In this document: in pieces, positions 54,619 through 64,000 of the stretch
How positions within the stretch are numbered: the first letter of the stretch is position 1
Layout of the letters: each line of letters begins with the position of its first letter
Source of the DNA: Rotaria socialis
Lineage: Eukaryota > Rotifera > Eurotatoria > Philodinida > Philodinidae
Assembly: GCA_905331475.1 (NCBI GenBank)
Contig: CAJNYU010003618.1
Location: 1 to 64,000 of the forward strand
Direction: 5' to 3'
Length of the DNA stretch: 64,000 nt
Notes under the pieces: generated by a model
What the model saw: the letters and a program-made list of their open reading frames with translations, nothing else
The model's database searches: none
Told to the model about the DNA's origin: nothing
Made by a program: the position numbers and the translations under genes

Positions 54619-56649
54619 TTATGCTTGATTTTCAGAATGTACACTGGCTAAACCCATGTCGACTTCACCTGGTGTGCAATTTTCCGTAGTAATTTCGTGA
54701 TTAGCCGTAAGCTCTATCATACTATTAATCGAATCATTTCTGCTTAATTCTCGCCGTTTAGAATGCCAATAACCATACGAGAAATAAATAACTTGGCCCA
54801 ATAGTGTCCAAGCAAGAAATCGGAATCCAGTCGCTTTTGATACACCTTTCAAAAGAAGCACACTAAGTAGCGAGCCAACAGTTGGAATGAGCCATTTACC
54901 ACATGGCACTTTAAATCCCCTTGGCATATCCTTATGTGTGAAACGCATCTACGAATAAGTTTTTCAGATGTAAGGATCAAGAAAAAAATCCAAAAAAACT
55001 TACTACTACGACAGAAACATGTGCAAAAATATATGATACTAACGCACCGATTGATGTTGTTTCACCAAGAATATCGACGGGACAGAAACCAGAAAAAAAC
55101 GCACAAAAGATACCTATAAATAGTAAGATTTGTTTTATCCAAAAAACTATTGAAGAAAGTACTCTAGTTACCACAAATCAAAGTGGCGATCCAAGGAGTG
55201 ATCCACCTCCGATGAATTCTAGCAAATATTTTTGGTAACAAGCCATCATTAGCCATTGCATAGAATACCCGAGTTTGTGAGAGCATCACCATCATTCCTA
55301 CAGTTGTAAGACCAGCAATACCACCTAAATTCATGATGATTGATAACCAAAGACCAAAAGGTGTAGCTTTTCTATAGAACATTACGATCAATACAAACTA
55401 TTTCATCTAACAGATTAGAAATGGCTTACATGGCTACATTTAGTGGATTATTAGAATCTAATGATGCATATGGAACAAGTCCAACCATAACAGTACATGT
55501 TCCAATGTATAACACGAGAGAAATAATGGTGGATCCTATGAGTGCGATTGGTAATGATTTCTCTGGTGACTTGACTTCTTGAGCAACTGTAGAAACTGAA
55601 TCGAAGCCCACATAAGCAAAGAAAACATAAGTAGATGCTTGAAGCATTCCTGTTACTCCATATTCACTAAATGATCCTAAGAAACACAATCACAATCATT
55701 CATGTTTTATATACATATATATTCGCTAAGTAATGATCTACCGAGATTGGTTGGAAAGAAAGGATCGTAATTTTTTGTATTTACATATTTGCAACAGGCG
55801 AAAATGAAAATCAAGAGAATAATGATTTTAATTACAACTAATACAAGATTGACCATCGCTGTTTCACGGACTCCAATAATAAGAAGAACTGTAATAGCAA
55901 TCGTAATAGCAATTGCAGGTAGATTAATCGCTTGACCTGTGACATAGAATGCTTCTGTAGTTTCGTTCCATCCGAATGGCGCTTGGACAATCGCTCTTGT
56001 TGCATTGAAATCAGACACGATATAAATAAACTTGACAACATATTCACTCCAAGCAACTGTAACTGTCATAACACCAAATAAATAAAGTAATATTGAATTC
56101 CACCCAATGAACCATGCCAGATATTCTACAAGCAAAGAAAGTGCGAAACACATATTTCACTACACAATGCTATTCATCGGTTACCTCCTAATGCTAATAA
56201 TAAAAGAAAAAATTGCTGATGATAGAAAAATAAGAATACAATCATTCACTGACCTGCATAAGTATAGGTATAAACTGACCCAGCAAGTGGCATCATTGCC
56301 CCTAATTCTGAAAAGGATAAAGCCGAGAACAAAGCTATAATACCAGTCAAAATAAACGAAACGATAACTGAAGGACCAGCATATCTTGAAGCAGCTTGTC
56401 CACTTAATACAAAGATGCCAGCACCTGAATAAAATACTCGTATTGCATGTAATGTTTTCAATCTGACTCACCGATGATAGCACCAAGACCAATAGCAAGT
56501 AATTGCCACCAAGGTAATGTGCGTTTAAATTCAATTTGTGTATCGATTTCAACTTGCAATGTCACCATTGGTTTTCGTTGAATTAGTTGTTTGAGGAAAA
56601 TATTCATACAAGACAATACTCGCCCACTAGCAGGCTTAATTATTTGCAT
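54619..56649 (-). CDS. Cationic amino-acid transporter (SLC7 CAT type), 7 exons, 539 aa, intact
   Basis: Exons in transcription order: 56649-56472, 56424-56254, 56125-55742, 55676-55430, 55371-55172, 55113-55004, 54948-54619; all in phase, introns 47-128 bp. The protein starts with a short cytosolic tail and PWWQLLAIGLGAIIGGAGIF, the unwound TM1 substrate site of APC transporters. SELGAMMPLAGSVYTYTYA marks TM2/3, FFAYVGFDSVSTVAQEVKSP TM6 with the following loop, and a second G-rich helix pair plus RVFYAMANDGLLP the TM8 region. About 12-13 hydrophobic segments are visible, then a charged C-terminal tail. This family moves Arg, Lys and related amino acids across the plasma membrane. Exact substrate cannot be read from sequence. 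Confidence 0.85.
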
Positions 56650-57665
56650 GGTGATACGCTTATTGTGAGATAATTATATGAGCAGATATGCACAGTTTTA
56701 TATTACTTATGATTTTATTCTAATGTCGCAGAGGGTAGTATTTATATATTTGTCTACCAGTTTCATGCACAATATATATGCACATATAAATAATGATTGA
56801 ATTGCAAAGAAGACGAAAGTAAAGCAAATAAATAAGCTACGCATGAAAGCCAGAATTACTAATGGAAGAGGTAAAATGTATAGACTCAAGTTGGATTAAA
56901 CCATGCGTTTAAAACGTTTTACTTCCAGCTATCCTTGTTTTCTTTTTGTTTTTTTGTCCTATACCAGATATTTTTTTTACCTAGAAGCAGTATGACGCAT
57001 TAATAGAATAATGTAGGTTTTTCGTGAAGCACGGTAATCATTTTGAAATGAAACAATATGCATCAGACGAAGAAGCATATTGGTAGAAAACGACTAATTA
57101 AATGTTATTTAGTGGTCACGCGTTTTTTAGCCACCAATGATTTCTATTCAATACTGTCTTCTTTTCTGTGAAGATTTCAGTTGCGATTTGTTAGAGAATC
57201 TAAACGCTTGGGACTAATCACATTAGATTTACGTTTTCTCAGTACTTCAAAATATCAACAAATTACACTACGCTGAAATAAATGCTAATTGTTCTTTACT
57301 TTTTTCTTTTTAGAAAAATATTGCTTCTTACTAATGGTAGGGTGTAAGTTTTTTGTACAATTTTTTTAAAATAAAGAGAACATCTAAATAAAAGAAATGC
57401 CCCACAGATTGAGATCCCTTATGAGTATAAAGTGTTACTTGTGAAAAAATAGTTAACACGACAAGATCTATAAATTTATATTAAATCTTAAATTCGCATC
57501 GAAGCGTTTAGATTTGATTTTTATGCGCCATGATTTTCGATTTTGATAAAGCGTCTCGAGTATCGCTGTTGTCCGACTTTCATTATGGGCACGGTCGATC
57601 GATTTGATCAAAACATAATAAAACGATGGTATTTAAAATGATATGATTTCCATTGTCATTCGTTG
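56650..57665. other. Intergenic upstream of the CAT-type transporter
   Basis: AT-rich, with no credible ORF. It contains the promoter side of the minus-strand transporter. Confidence 0.45.
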
Positions 57666-57766
57666 CTAACTAATTTTGAAGAAAAATATTTAATAGATAT
57701 GATATTGAAAGGGTGTGGGTGTGCGTTCAGTAGATGAATAAGAGAGAACCCACACCCACATCCTCA
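57666..57766. repeat. 45-bp copy of a local gene joined to TGTGGG repeats
   Basis: 57666-57710 matches 58622-58666 (inside the ORF at 58406) at 43 of 45 positions; both differences are C-to-T. At 57711 the match ends abruptly in GGGTGTGGGTGTG, and an opposite-strand ACCCACACCCACATCC lies at 57748-57763. This is a partial gene copy capped by telomere-like repeats. Confidence 0.7.
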
Positions 57767-58405
57767 AGATTTGGACAGCAATTCCTCACGTCTACGCGCA
57801 ATATATTCAAGCGTTCTTAAATACCGCACCATATAATGAACTAATATAAATTAAAAAGCATGCAATGTGTTGTTTACTCTTTAATATATTAAATAGGTTA
57901 CTTTTTCCTTCTTGATAGTTTTAATTTATTGAAAACTTTATTCAATATAACAGATAAAATTGAATTGCTACAAATCAGAAAGCTAAGAATGTGTTTCACT
58001 AAGATCGATATCCAATAAACAGATAATTTCATATTGAATCTCAGATTCTATATTGATAGTTCTACATTGAATTTCTATGAGTTACATTTTTTGATGATGA
58101 ATGTTGAATTAGTTGATTCGGTTGCCTGACTTGAGCTAAAAACAAAATAGTATGGTAAATACATTGACATGTTCGAAGTAGAAAAACAGAAGGAAAAAGA
58201 CGAAGAAAATCATGAATGAAAATATCGAGAATGACTAACCGACTATTTATTCATGATACTAAACAAGTCGTTGATTGCTATAGGAAAAAACCAATGAAAA
58301 TTCAATATAAGTTCCATAGAAAATCGAAAACAATACGGACTAACGAGGATACATAGAAATTCTTTATACTTAATAGAAACAAAACAAATATACACTGGAA
58401 AAGTA
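57767..58405. other. Intergenic, AT-rich
   Basis: Nothing recognised apart from the probable 5' flank of the next gene. Confidence 0.45.
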
Positions 58406-59011
58406 ATGGCAAAGAACATTCATATTCGACAATTGTCACCAGAAATACCTTCACCTGTGAAAATCACTGAATCAATTTGTATTGATGATGCTGATAATAT
58501 AGAAAATAAAATACCCACTGGCGATATAGAAGCAAAAGATGCAACATCATCTATGAATTCAGATGACAATCATATTGACATTAATCCGATGACAATTATT
58601 TTAGCTAATGGTCAACCATTACTAACTAATTTTGAAGAAAAACATTTAATAGATACGATATTGAAAATATCAAATAAAGATATTGAAACAATGTTACAAG
58701 AAAAAATTCATTTTATTCTACAAATGAATTATGGTTTACCATCATCGTCGTTTACGTTGAATCAACATTGGATGTATGATTTCATTCTTAAACATTTTCA
58801 AACTTTAGTCGATCATGCAAATTCGTCAGAATTATTTGACAAACTTTTAAATAGAAATTTTGATAAAAATAATTCAACGATTTCTTTTAAACATTGGCAA
58901 TTAAAAACACTTTATGATGAACATAAAAAGAAACAACAACAGCAACAACAACAACAATCGACTGTTTCACAAAAACGTCGAATGACTGTTCGACGTATTG
59001 ACTTTAATTAA
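58406..59011 (+). CDS. Hypothetical 201-aa protein with polyQ tail
   Basis: An open frame starts at ATG 58406 and ends in TAA. The first 70 residues are acidic and Ser/Asp/Asn-rich. Residues about 75-170 look like helices with conserved-looking aromatic positions (NFEEKHLIDTILKI, NQHWMYDFILKHFQ, FKHWQLKTLYDEH). The end has eight or nine Gln followed by basic KRRMTVRRIDF. No family is recognised and no signal or membrane segment is seen. Codon use resembles the neighbouring genes, and a 45-bp part is duplicated 950 bp upstream. Likely a real lineage-restricted gene, or a first exon. Confidence 0.5.
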   Translation: MAKNIHIRQLSPEIPSPVKITESICIDDADNIENKIPTGDIEAKDATSSMNSDDNHIDINPMTIILANGQPLLTNFEEKHLIDTILKISNKDIETMLQEKIHFILQMNYGLPSSSFTLNQHWMYDFILKHFQTLVDHANSSELFDKLLNRNFDKNNSTISFKHWQLKTLYDEHKKKQQQQQQQQSTVSQKRRMTVRRIDFN

Positions 59012-59473
59012 TTAGAGTTTTGTTTATTGTATTTTTGTTTCATATGTGTCGATAAAATCACTTTTAAACCAATAGAATTCTGAAGTATCGTCACTCACAC
59101 ATATATCACTATCAGCTGAAAGTTGAAAATTTCAATTTTCAATTGAATTCAAGTTTCAATTTTGACACTACTGTTATTTTCTAGAGTCAAACCCTTACAC
59201 CTTTGATCACATATTAAATGAATGATCACTTTTTGAATGTTGAGATGTTAATCTGCCGTATAAAATCTTTCAATCGATTTTTATTTTGATAAATCATAAT
59301 TAACAAACTATACTTTTATTTTAGATATAGCTGCGCATGATACAACTTCGTGTTTTTTTCCTTTTCTATTTGTCATCGTTATTTTTTTTTGTTCCTGCTT
59401 CTATTCACGTTTTGTCTGATATTTTTCTTTTCGGAGAGTTTTTTTCGTCTTTTTCATTTGTCCAAATAAAGTT

Positions 59474-62400
59474 AAATGTCAACAGCGAATCATTTCCAAA
59501 CTCATGTATTAATCCATGATAAAACTTCACTAACGAATGATGAAATTCATCTCAATTCACTATTAGAACAAGTACAAACATGTTCTCATACATTAAATGA
59601 TCTTTCAAACAATTCAACATAACCAACAGTTAACATAAGAATCTGAACTTGAACGATGGTCATCGAAAATGTTTGAAAAAGTCGATGATTTTTATAAATC
59701 ATGTTTTAATGATTTAAAACAATCATTTGAACAATTAAACGTATTTCAACAACTAATGATTAAGATATTAAATAATGGAACTGAAAATAATCTTGATAGA
59801 AATAAATTATTAGCTATTTAACAAGAAATATTTGTATTTTAAAGTGTTTAGCATATCAACTTGATACAACAAAAGCTACAATTGAAGGGAAATTCAAATT
59901 AAATAAAAGTTTAGATAATGATGAATCAGAAATTTCAATTGATGAAAACAATTATCAAAATAAAATAAATGATAAAAGCGATTTTATTTGCCGAATTTTA
60001 GTACATAAAGATGCAATTGACAAAATTGAAAATTTATCTCTTGTTCAACAATATGTTGAAATGAAAAATGCAATCAATGAAACAACACCTGAGCAAGTTT
60101 TAACTACAAATGGTAAATAGAAAAAAGTAAACCAAGTTTTTATTTCATCTTTTTTATTTTAATTATTTAATTTAGGTTTTCATCAGTTATCTGTTATTGA
60201 GCAAATACTTTCCACTGTATATTCATCATCATCATTAAATCAATGTGAATTACGGATTCTTATTCACCAACCTTATGCGCCATTGATACTTGGAAAATTG
60301 GGTGACCGAGCAAAACTCTTACGTGAAAAATATTCGTTACACATGTTAACTATTCATCCAACATGTGCACCACATTCAACTGAGCGCGTTCTTCTTATGC
60401 AAGGTTTATCACTTGAAAAAATACTTTCTTGTCTTGAAGAAATATTTATTCATATTAATCAAACTACATATCATAGTGATGAAATTTTACACTATGATGA
60501 AACGTAAATAGACTAGATTTACTTCGTTTTTTCTTCTATTGATAAAATCTCCCGTGAAAACATTAAAGCTTTCGTTAGATGTAAACGAATATATTTTCTC
60601 TCTGATCGCAAAACACTATCAATACGAATTTGTATTCATAGTTGCTAATCATTAGAATATCAGTTTCAATTGAAACGAATAGTTATGACATTTAGCCTGA
60701 TAGGTAAATCGAAAAATTCGATTATCTGAACAAGCATGTACATTTATTTCTAATCAAATGATAAGTAACAGAAAATAAATAGTTACTTTTAGCGTATTTC
60801 AATTTTGATAGGTTCTGCTAATATTGAGAAGTAACTCGGCAAGAGCTCTGTGAAACGATAAAAGAAAAAAGAAACGCCTAAACAATTCTATTCTAATGAA
60901 TCAAATATCTGATTGGTATTGATTGAAGCACAATACTTTCTATATTTTCTCATAAAGAAAAACAAATTATCCAAACATATTTCATCAATTCTAAATAATG
61001 TTAGAATTAGAAATATGTTTGAAATCATATTCTAGAGATTATTATAGATTGCTTTTATTTTCTATTTCATTTAAAGTACGAATCATGAATATTTCTGATG
61101 AATATGATTTCATAGATTTATCGAATGAGAATATTGAAAATAAATTGGTTAGTTAAATTTCATTATGAAAACAGATTCAGTAAGTTTACGGTTCGAGTCG
61201 CACTACATAACCAATGTTTAATGACGAAACTCTTTCTTGCCCATAGCTACATTTCTCTCAAGATTATTATGATAGAACAGACATCGATGAATAGATGACA
61301 CGCTTATTATTGATATCTTATGCAATTTAAAAGACCAAATTTTTGATGAGTTCTCTATGTAGAAATCGAATTTTCGCACTTTGAATTGAAGTGTTACCTA
61401 TTTACGTAAATAATTTTGATGAAATAGATTTCATTAAAGGATCCATGAATTTTAAACGAAATTTATTAATTTTTTTTATAGAAACCACAATTGAATTGAA
61501 TTCTGTAACTAGTAAAATCTCAAAATTCTTGTTTTATCAAGAAAGTTTATCAACTCAGTCAGTTTGTGGATAAAATGTGGAAACTCACATATGTTATTTA
61601 GACTCACTAAGTTACTCCAAAATAGGTTAGCTGAAAGACTGCCGTAGAGATCTATCGTATTTCTGACATAAATAATTAGGTCGTTACCTATTTTCTGTCA
61701 TAACGACGAAAGAGAGAGAGTGGAATGAATAGAGCTCATCGAGTAGGATCCACTCGGTACCACGTTCAAAAGTAATTTTATCCCAAGTCCAAGTTCGATT
61801 TCGGATTTTAAAAGTGTACTATTCATTCAGCACAAATTTAGAGAAAAAAACAGCTCATTTTAAATCTAATCAACTAATTAATCGACAAGATTCATCAACC
61901 AAAATCATGATTGCCTATTTAATAGAAAATATTCTTTAGAAAAAGTTGCTTATCTAACCTTCAAATAAAATTCTTTTATAAAACTAACAAAAAACATATT
62001 TCCAATCTCTGAGAAAATGTATACGTCATTTAGTCTACGCATACAAATTGCAATACGGATATATTGTGTATAATAGCACCTAATTTCTATTTAACTAACG
62101 AGAAATGATTGAACGAGCGTAAAACTCTAACTTAACGATCTTATATTGATAATTATACTTTTTTCCATAGAAATTACGATGTCTCACTTACTCATGAATA
62201 TGGTGGCTTTCATTCTTCTGAAGCCATCACACGTCACAATGTACAACATAATCAATCTCATGCACAACATGGGAAATTTAAAGAAAAAGAAAATGAAGGC
62301 ATTAGTCGTCATTCAGCATTTAATGCTTGGAATGGTTCAGTTGCAACTGATACAGATCATGAATTTTCAATAGTTAAAATTGGTGAAGATTCTATAATAC

Positions 62401-62657
62401 GAGAATTTTGGATCAATCATGGTCAATTCCGTGCTCTACTTGGTCCTCATGGTGTGCGTATTGCACAAATTCGGTCATGATGTCGAACAGTTCGTATTCA
62501 TACAGTTGCGGGTTCATCAATTGACACATGTTCCGTTGAAGTAATTGGATCTCGAGTTGATGTTAATCATGTTGTTAATTTAATAACGCAATCAATTAAA
62601 GAAAATGATAGGAAATTCCCATTTAAGCATCATCGTTTTAGTGGACGTTTGAGATAG
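59474..62657 (+). pseudogene. hnRNP K-like three-KH-domain gene, degraded
   Basis: The C-terminal two exons (60176-60503 and 62171-62657, introns 63 and 1667 bp) join in phase. The first carries a KH domain: CELRILIHQPYAPLILGKLG with the GxxG loop GKLG, then APHSTERVLLMQG, as in hnRNP K KH2. The next exon starts NYDVSLTHEYGGF, echoing hnRNP K, then a KH3 with GPHG (REFWINHGQFRALLGPHG). That KH3 is cut by a TGA at 62478-62480, after which reading continues to 62657. The exon before (ending 60112) has a KH1-like FICRILVHKDAIDKI without GxxG. The N-terminal frame from ATG 59474 stops at about 59622, and at least two further shifts follow. hnRNP K binds C-rich RNA/DNA; this copy is probably non-functional. 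Confidence 0.6.
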
Positions 62658-63487
62658 AACTCAAACAAACATTTTGTTTTGATCTATTCAATGAGTATTT
62701 CTGTATCTGTCTCTTTTTGTTTTTGTGTTCATTTATTATTTCTATAAGACACACCCACACCTATATATCTATCTATTACATTACGCGGAATATTTGCACA
62801 ACGATCACGAGATAGGTTCGCGTTTTATTTCAAAGTGAAACGATTTAAAACTAATATTATTGAAGGAAGTTTATCAGTGATTGTTTTTCTTCATCGTAGT
62901 CTTTTGAAGAGATTCAAATTTTGTCTTTAATAACTCTCAGAAAGGCCTCTACAGAACTGAGCTACGAACAGTATCTCCAACCAAAGTATCCGCACTTTTA
63001 CTACATAGCAATCTTTTGCAGAAGAAAACACCTTAGATCATTTTCGGTCCTTAGTCATTTTTTTCACACTCACCAATAATCACTGCAACTATTTTTTCTC
63101 ATCACTTACTTTAGATTTTACTGTTGACATATTGATGAGAGAATTCATTTTCACTTAAAAATATTAACTATTGGTTACAGTGATAATTTTCATATAAAAT
63201 TTGAAACCAATTCGTTTCCATCTCTATTGCGTACTATGACAAATATCAATCTTAAAAAAAATCCGATATAACGCTCATACCGATTAATCTGACCAATTGA
63301 CAGATTATTTTTTGAGGATTCATGTGAAAAATGAATGCATAGTTACTCGTCATTTCTTATATCACGAATAATATTTCTTATTTGCGCCAAAATACAAAGG
63401 AACTTCACGAATTATAACACTAGAATGATTGTTTTTCGAATATATATATATATATATCAGAGTTTCACATGAAAAAAAGTTAAAAAT
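62658..63487. other. Intergenic with (TA)n microsatellite
   Basis: A run of TA dinucleotides spans about 63439-63458. Otherwise AT-rich with no ORF; it separates two convergent genes. Confidence 0.5.
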
Positions 63488-64000
63488 CTAGAATAAAAAC
63501 TTGCTCGCCCGTTTTATTGATGAATTAAGACGTTTTTCTGGATTTAAATTATCTTGAGTTTCTTTAAGAGTATTTTGAAGATATAACGCTTCACCATTTT
63601 TTGTTTGTTCATCCGTCTAAAAATAAAATTTATCTTCGATCATTTTGTTTTACTTCGATTTCGATTACTTCAAGATCTTGTAATAAAATATCTTTTTCAC
63701 GTAACAAAATCCCTGCTTGACATAATTTGCCTAAATCTATTTCATAATCACGTAACAATTCCTTGTTTCGTGTGATACGTTCACGCAGCATCTGAAATGA
63801 TTATTATTATTATTATTATTATCATTATCATCAATGATCTATCTAATAGTTGTACAGTATTACTTCAATTTTTCGTATTAATTTTTCATTTGTACGTTGT
63901 CGTTGTTGAAAAGCAACATAACGATCAGTTTTTCAGGCATTCTAACAGCTACATATACTTTCGTTTTCTGGAACGAGTTACAAATTATTTTTTTAACTTA
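63488..64000 (-). CDS. Coiled-coil protein, C-terminal part, cut by the window edge
   Basis: Exons in transcription order: (edge)-63864, 63791-63669, 63616-63488, with introns of 72 and 52 bp joining in phase 0. The visible protein is a charged heptad-like coiled coil (DRYVAFQQRQRTNEKLIRKI, then LRERITRNKELLRDYEIDL), then NPEKRLNSSIKR and a stop at 63488. In the first exon, the frame reading VYVAVRMPEK shifts by one base into TDRYVAF near 63935, so this copy may be frameshifted or contain a base error. Family not recognised. The 72-bp intron holds an (ATT)n microsatellite. Confidence 0.5.

Noticed and set aside
61141..61215. tRNA-like segment: TTGGTTA...TAACCAA ends with GGTTCGAGTCG
   Set aside because: The acceptor-like pairing and B-box look good, but the T-stem does not pair, no anticodon arm can be drawn, and no A box is present.
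62478..62480. TGA in KH3 as a selenocysteine codon
   Set aside because: KH domains have no selenocysteine members, no SECIS-like structure was noticed, and other lesions in the gene favour simple decay.

Overview
The window looks like animal nuclear DNA, most likely from a bdelloid rotifer (Rotaria/Adineta type). The reasons are: high A+T content; animal genes such as exportin-5, OTUD7 and an MRP-type ABC transporter, cut by many GT-AG introns of about 45-70 bp mixed with a few of 0.5-1.7 kb; scattered TGTGGG tracts, which I recall as the bdelloid telomere-type repeat; a DDE transposase followed by a SWIM zinc finger; and isolated genes of a fungal or bacterial flavour (an ACT-type amino-acid permease and a GT34-like glycosyltransferase). 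Species assignment is inference only. There is one unresolved base (N at 11032).

Layout. 1-17.6 kb is transposon-rich and gene-poor. It holds a broken Harbinger-like DDE transposase with its SWIM region, carrying a nested inverted-repeat element; a 5'-truncated amino-acid permease; a decayed mariner transposase; and several MITE-like elements. 17.6-24.5 kb is an intact 24-exon ABCC4/MRP4-like transporter, reconstructed in phase to 1333 aa. 26-30 kb has a single-exon GT34-like glycosyltransferase and a single-exon LC8-like dynein light chain with a hydrophobic N-terminus. 31.4-39.0 kb (minus strand) is a 7-exon exportin-5 of 1361 aa. It diverges from an OTUD7/Cezanne-type deubiquitinase (40.2-45.7 kb, 10 exons, 808 aa) across 1.15 kb. 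48.1-53.4 kb (minus) is a decayed LINE with a CCHC ORF1 and an endonuclease-RT ORF2, interrupted by a hAT MITE with a perfect 8-bp target duplication. 54.6-56.6 kb (minus) is an intact 7-exon cationic amino-acid transporter (539 aa). 58.4-62.7 kb has a 201-aa protein of unknown function and a degraded hnRNP K-like three-KH gene. The right edge cuts a coiled-coil gene on the minus strand.

There is no operon-like organisation. The intact genes are ordinary housekeeping or transport functions: ABC efflux, miRNA/tRNA export, ubiquitin editing and amino-acid uptake. The unusual content is the dense set of non-autonomous elements. It includes three TTCCGG-rich palindromic elements, two copies of a CACTG-ended MITE, two dispersed copies of a short peptide-coding core, and a fragment of a local gene fused to a telomere-like repeat.
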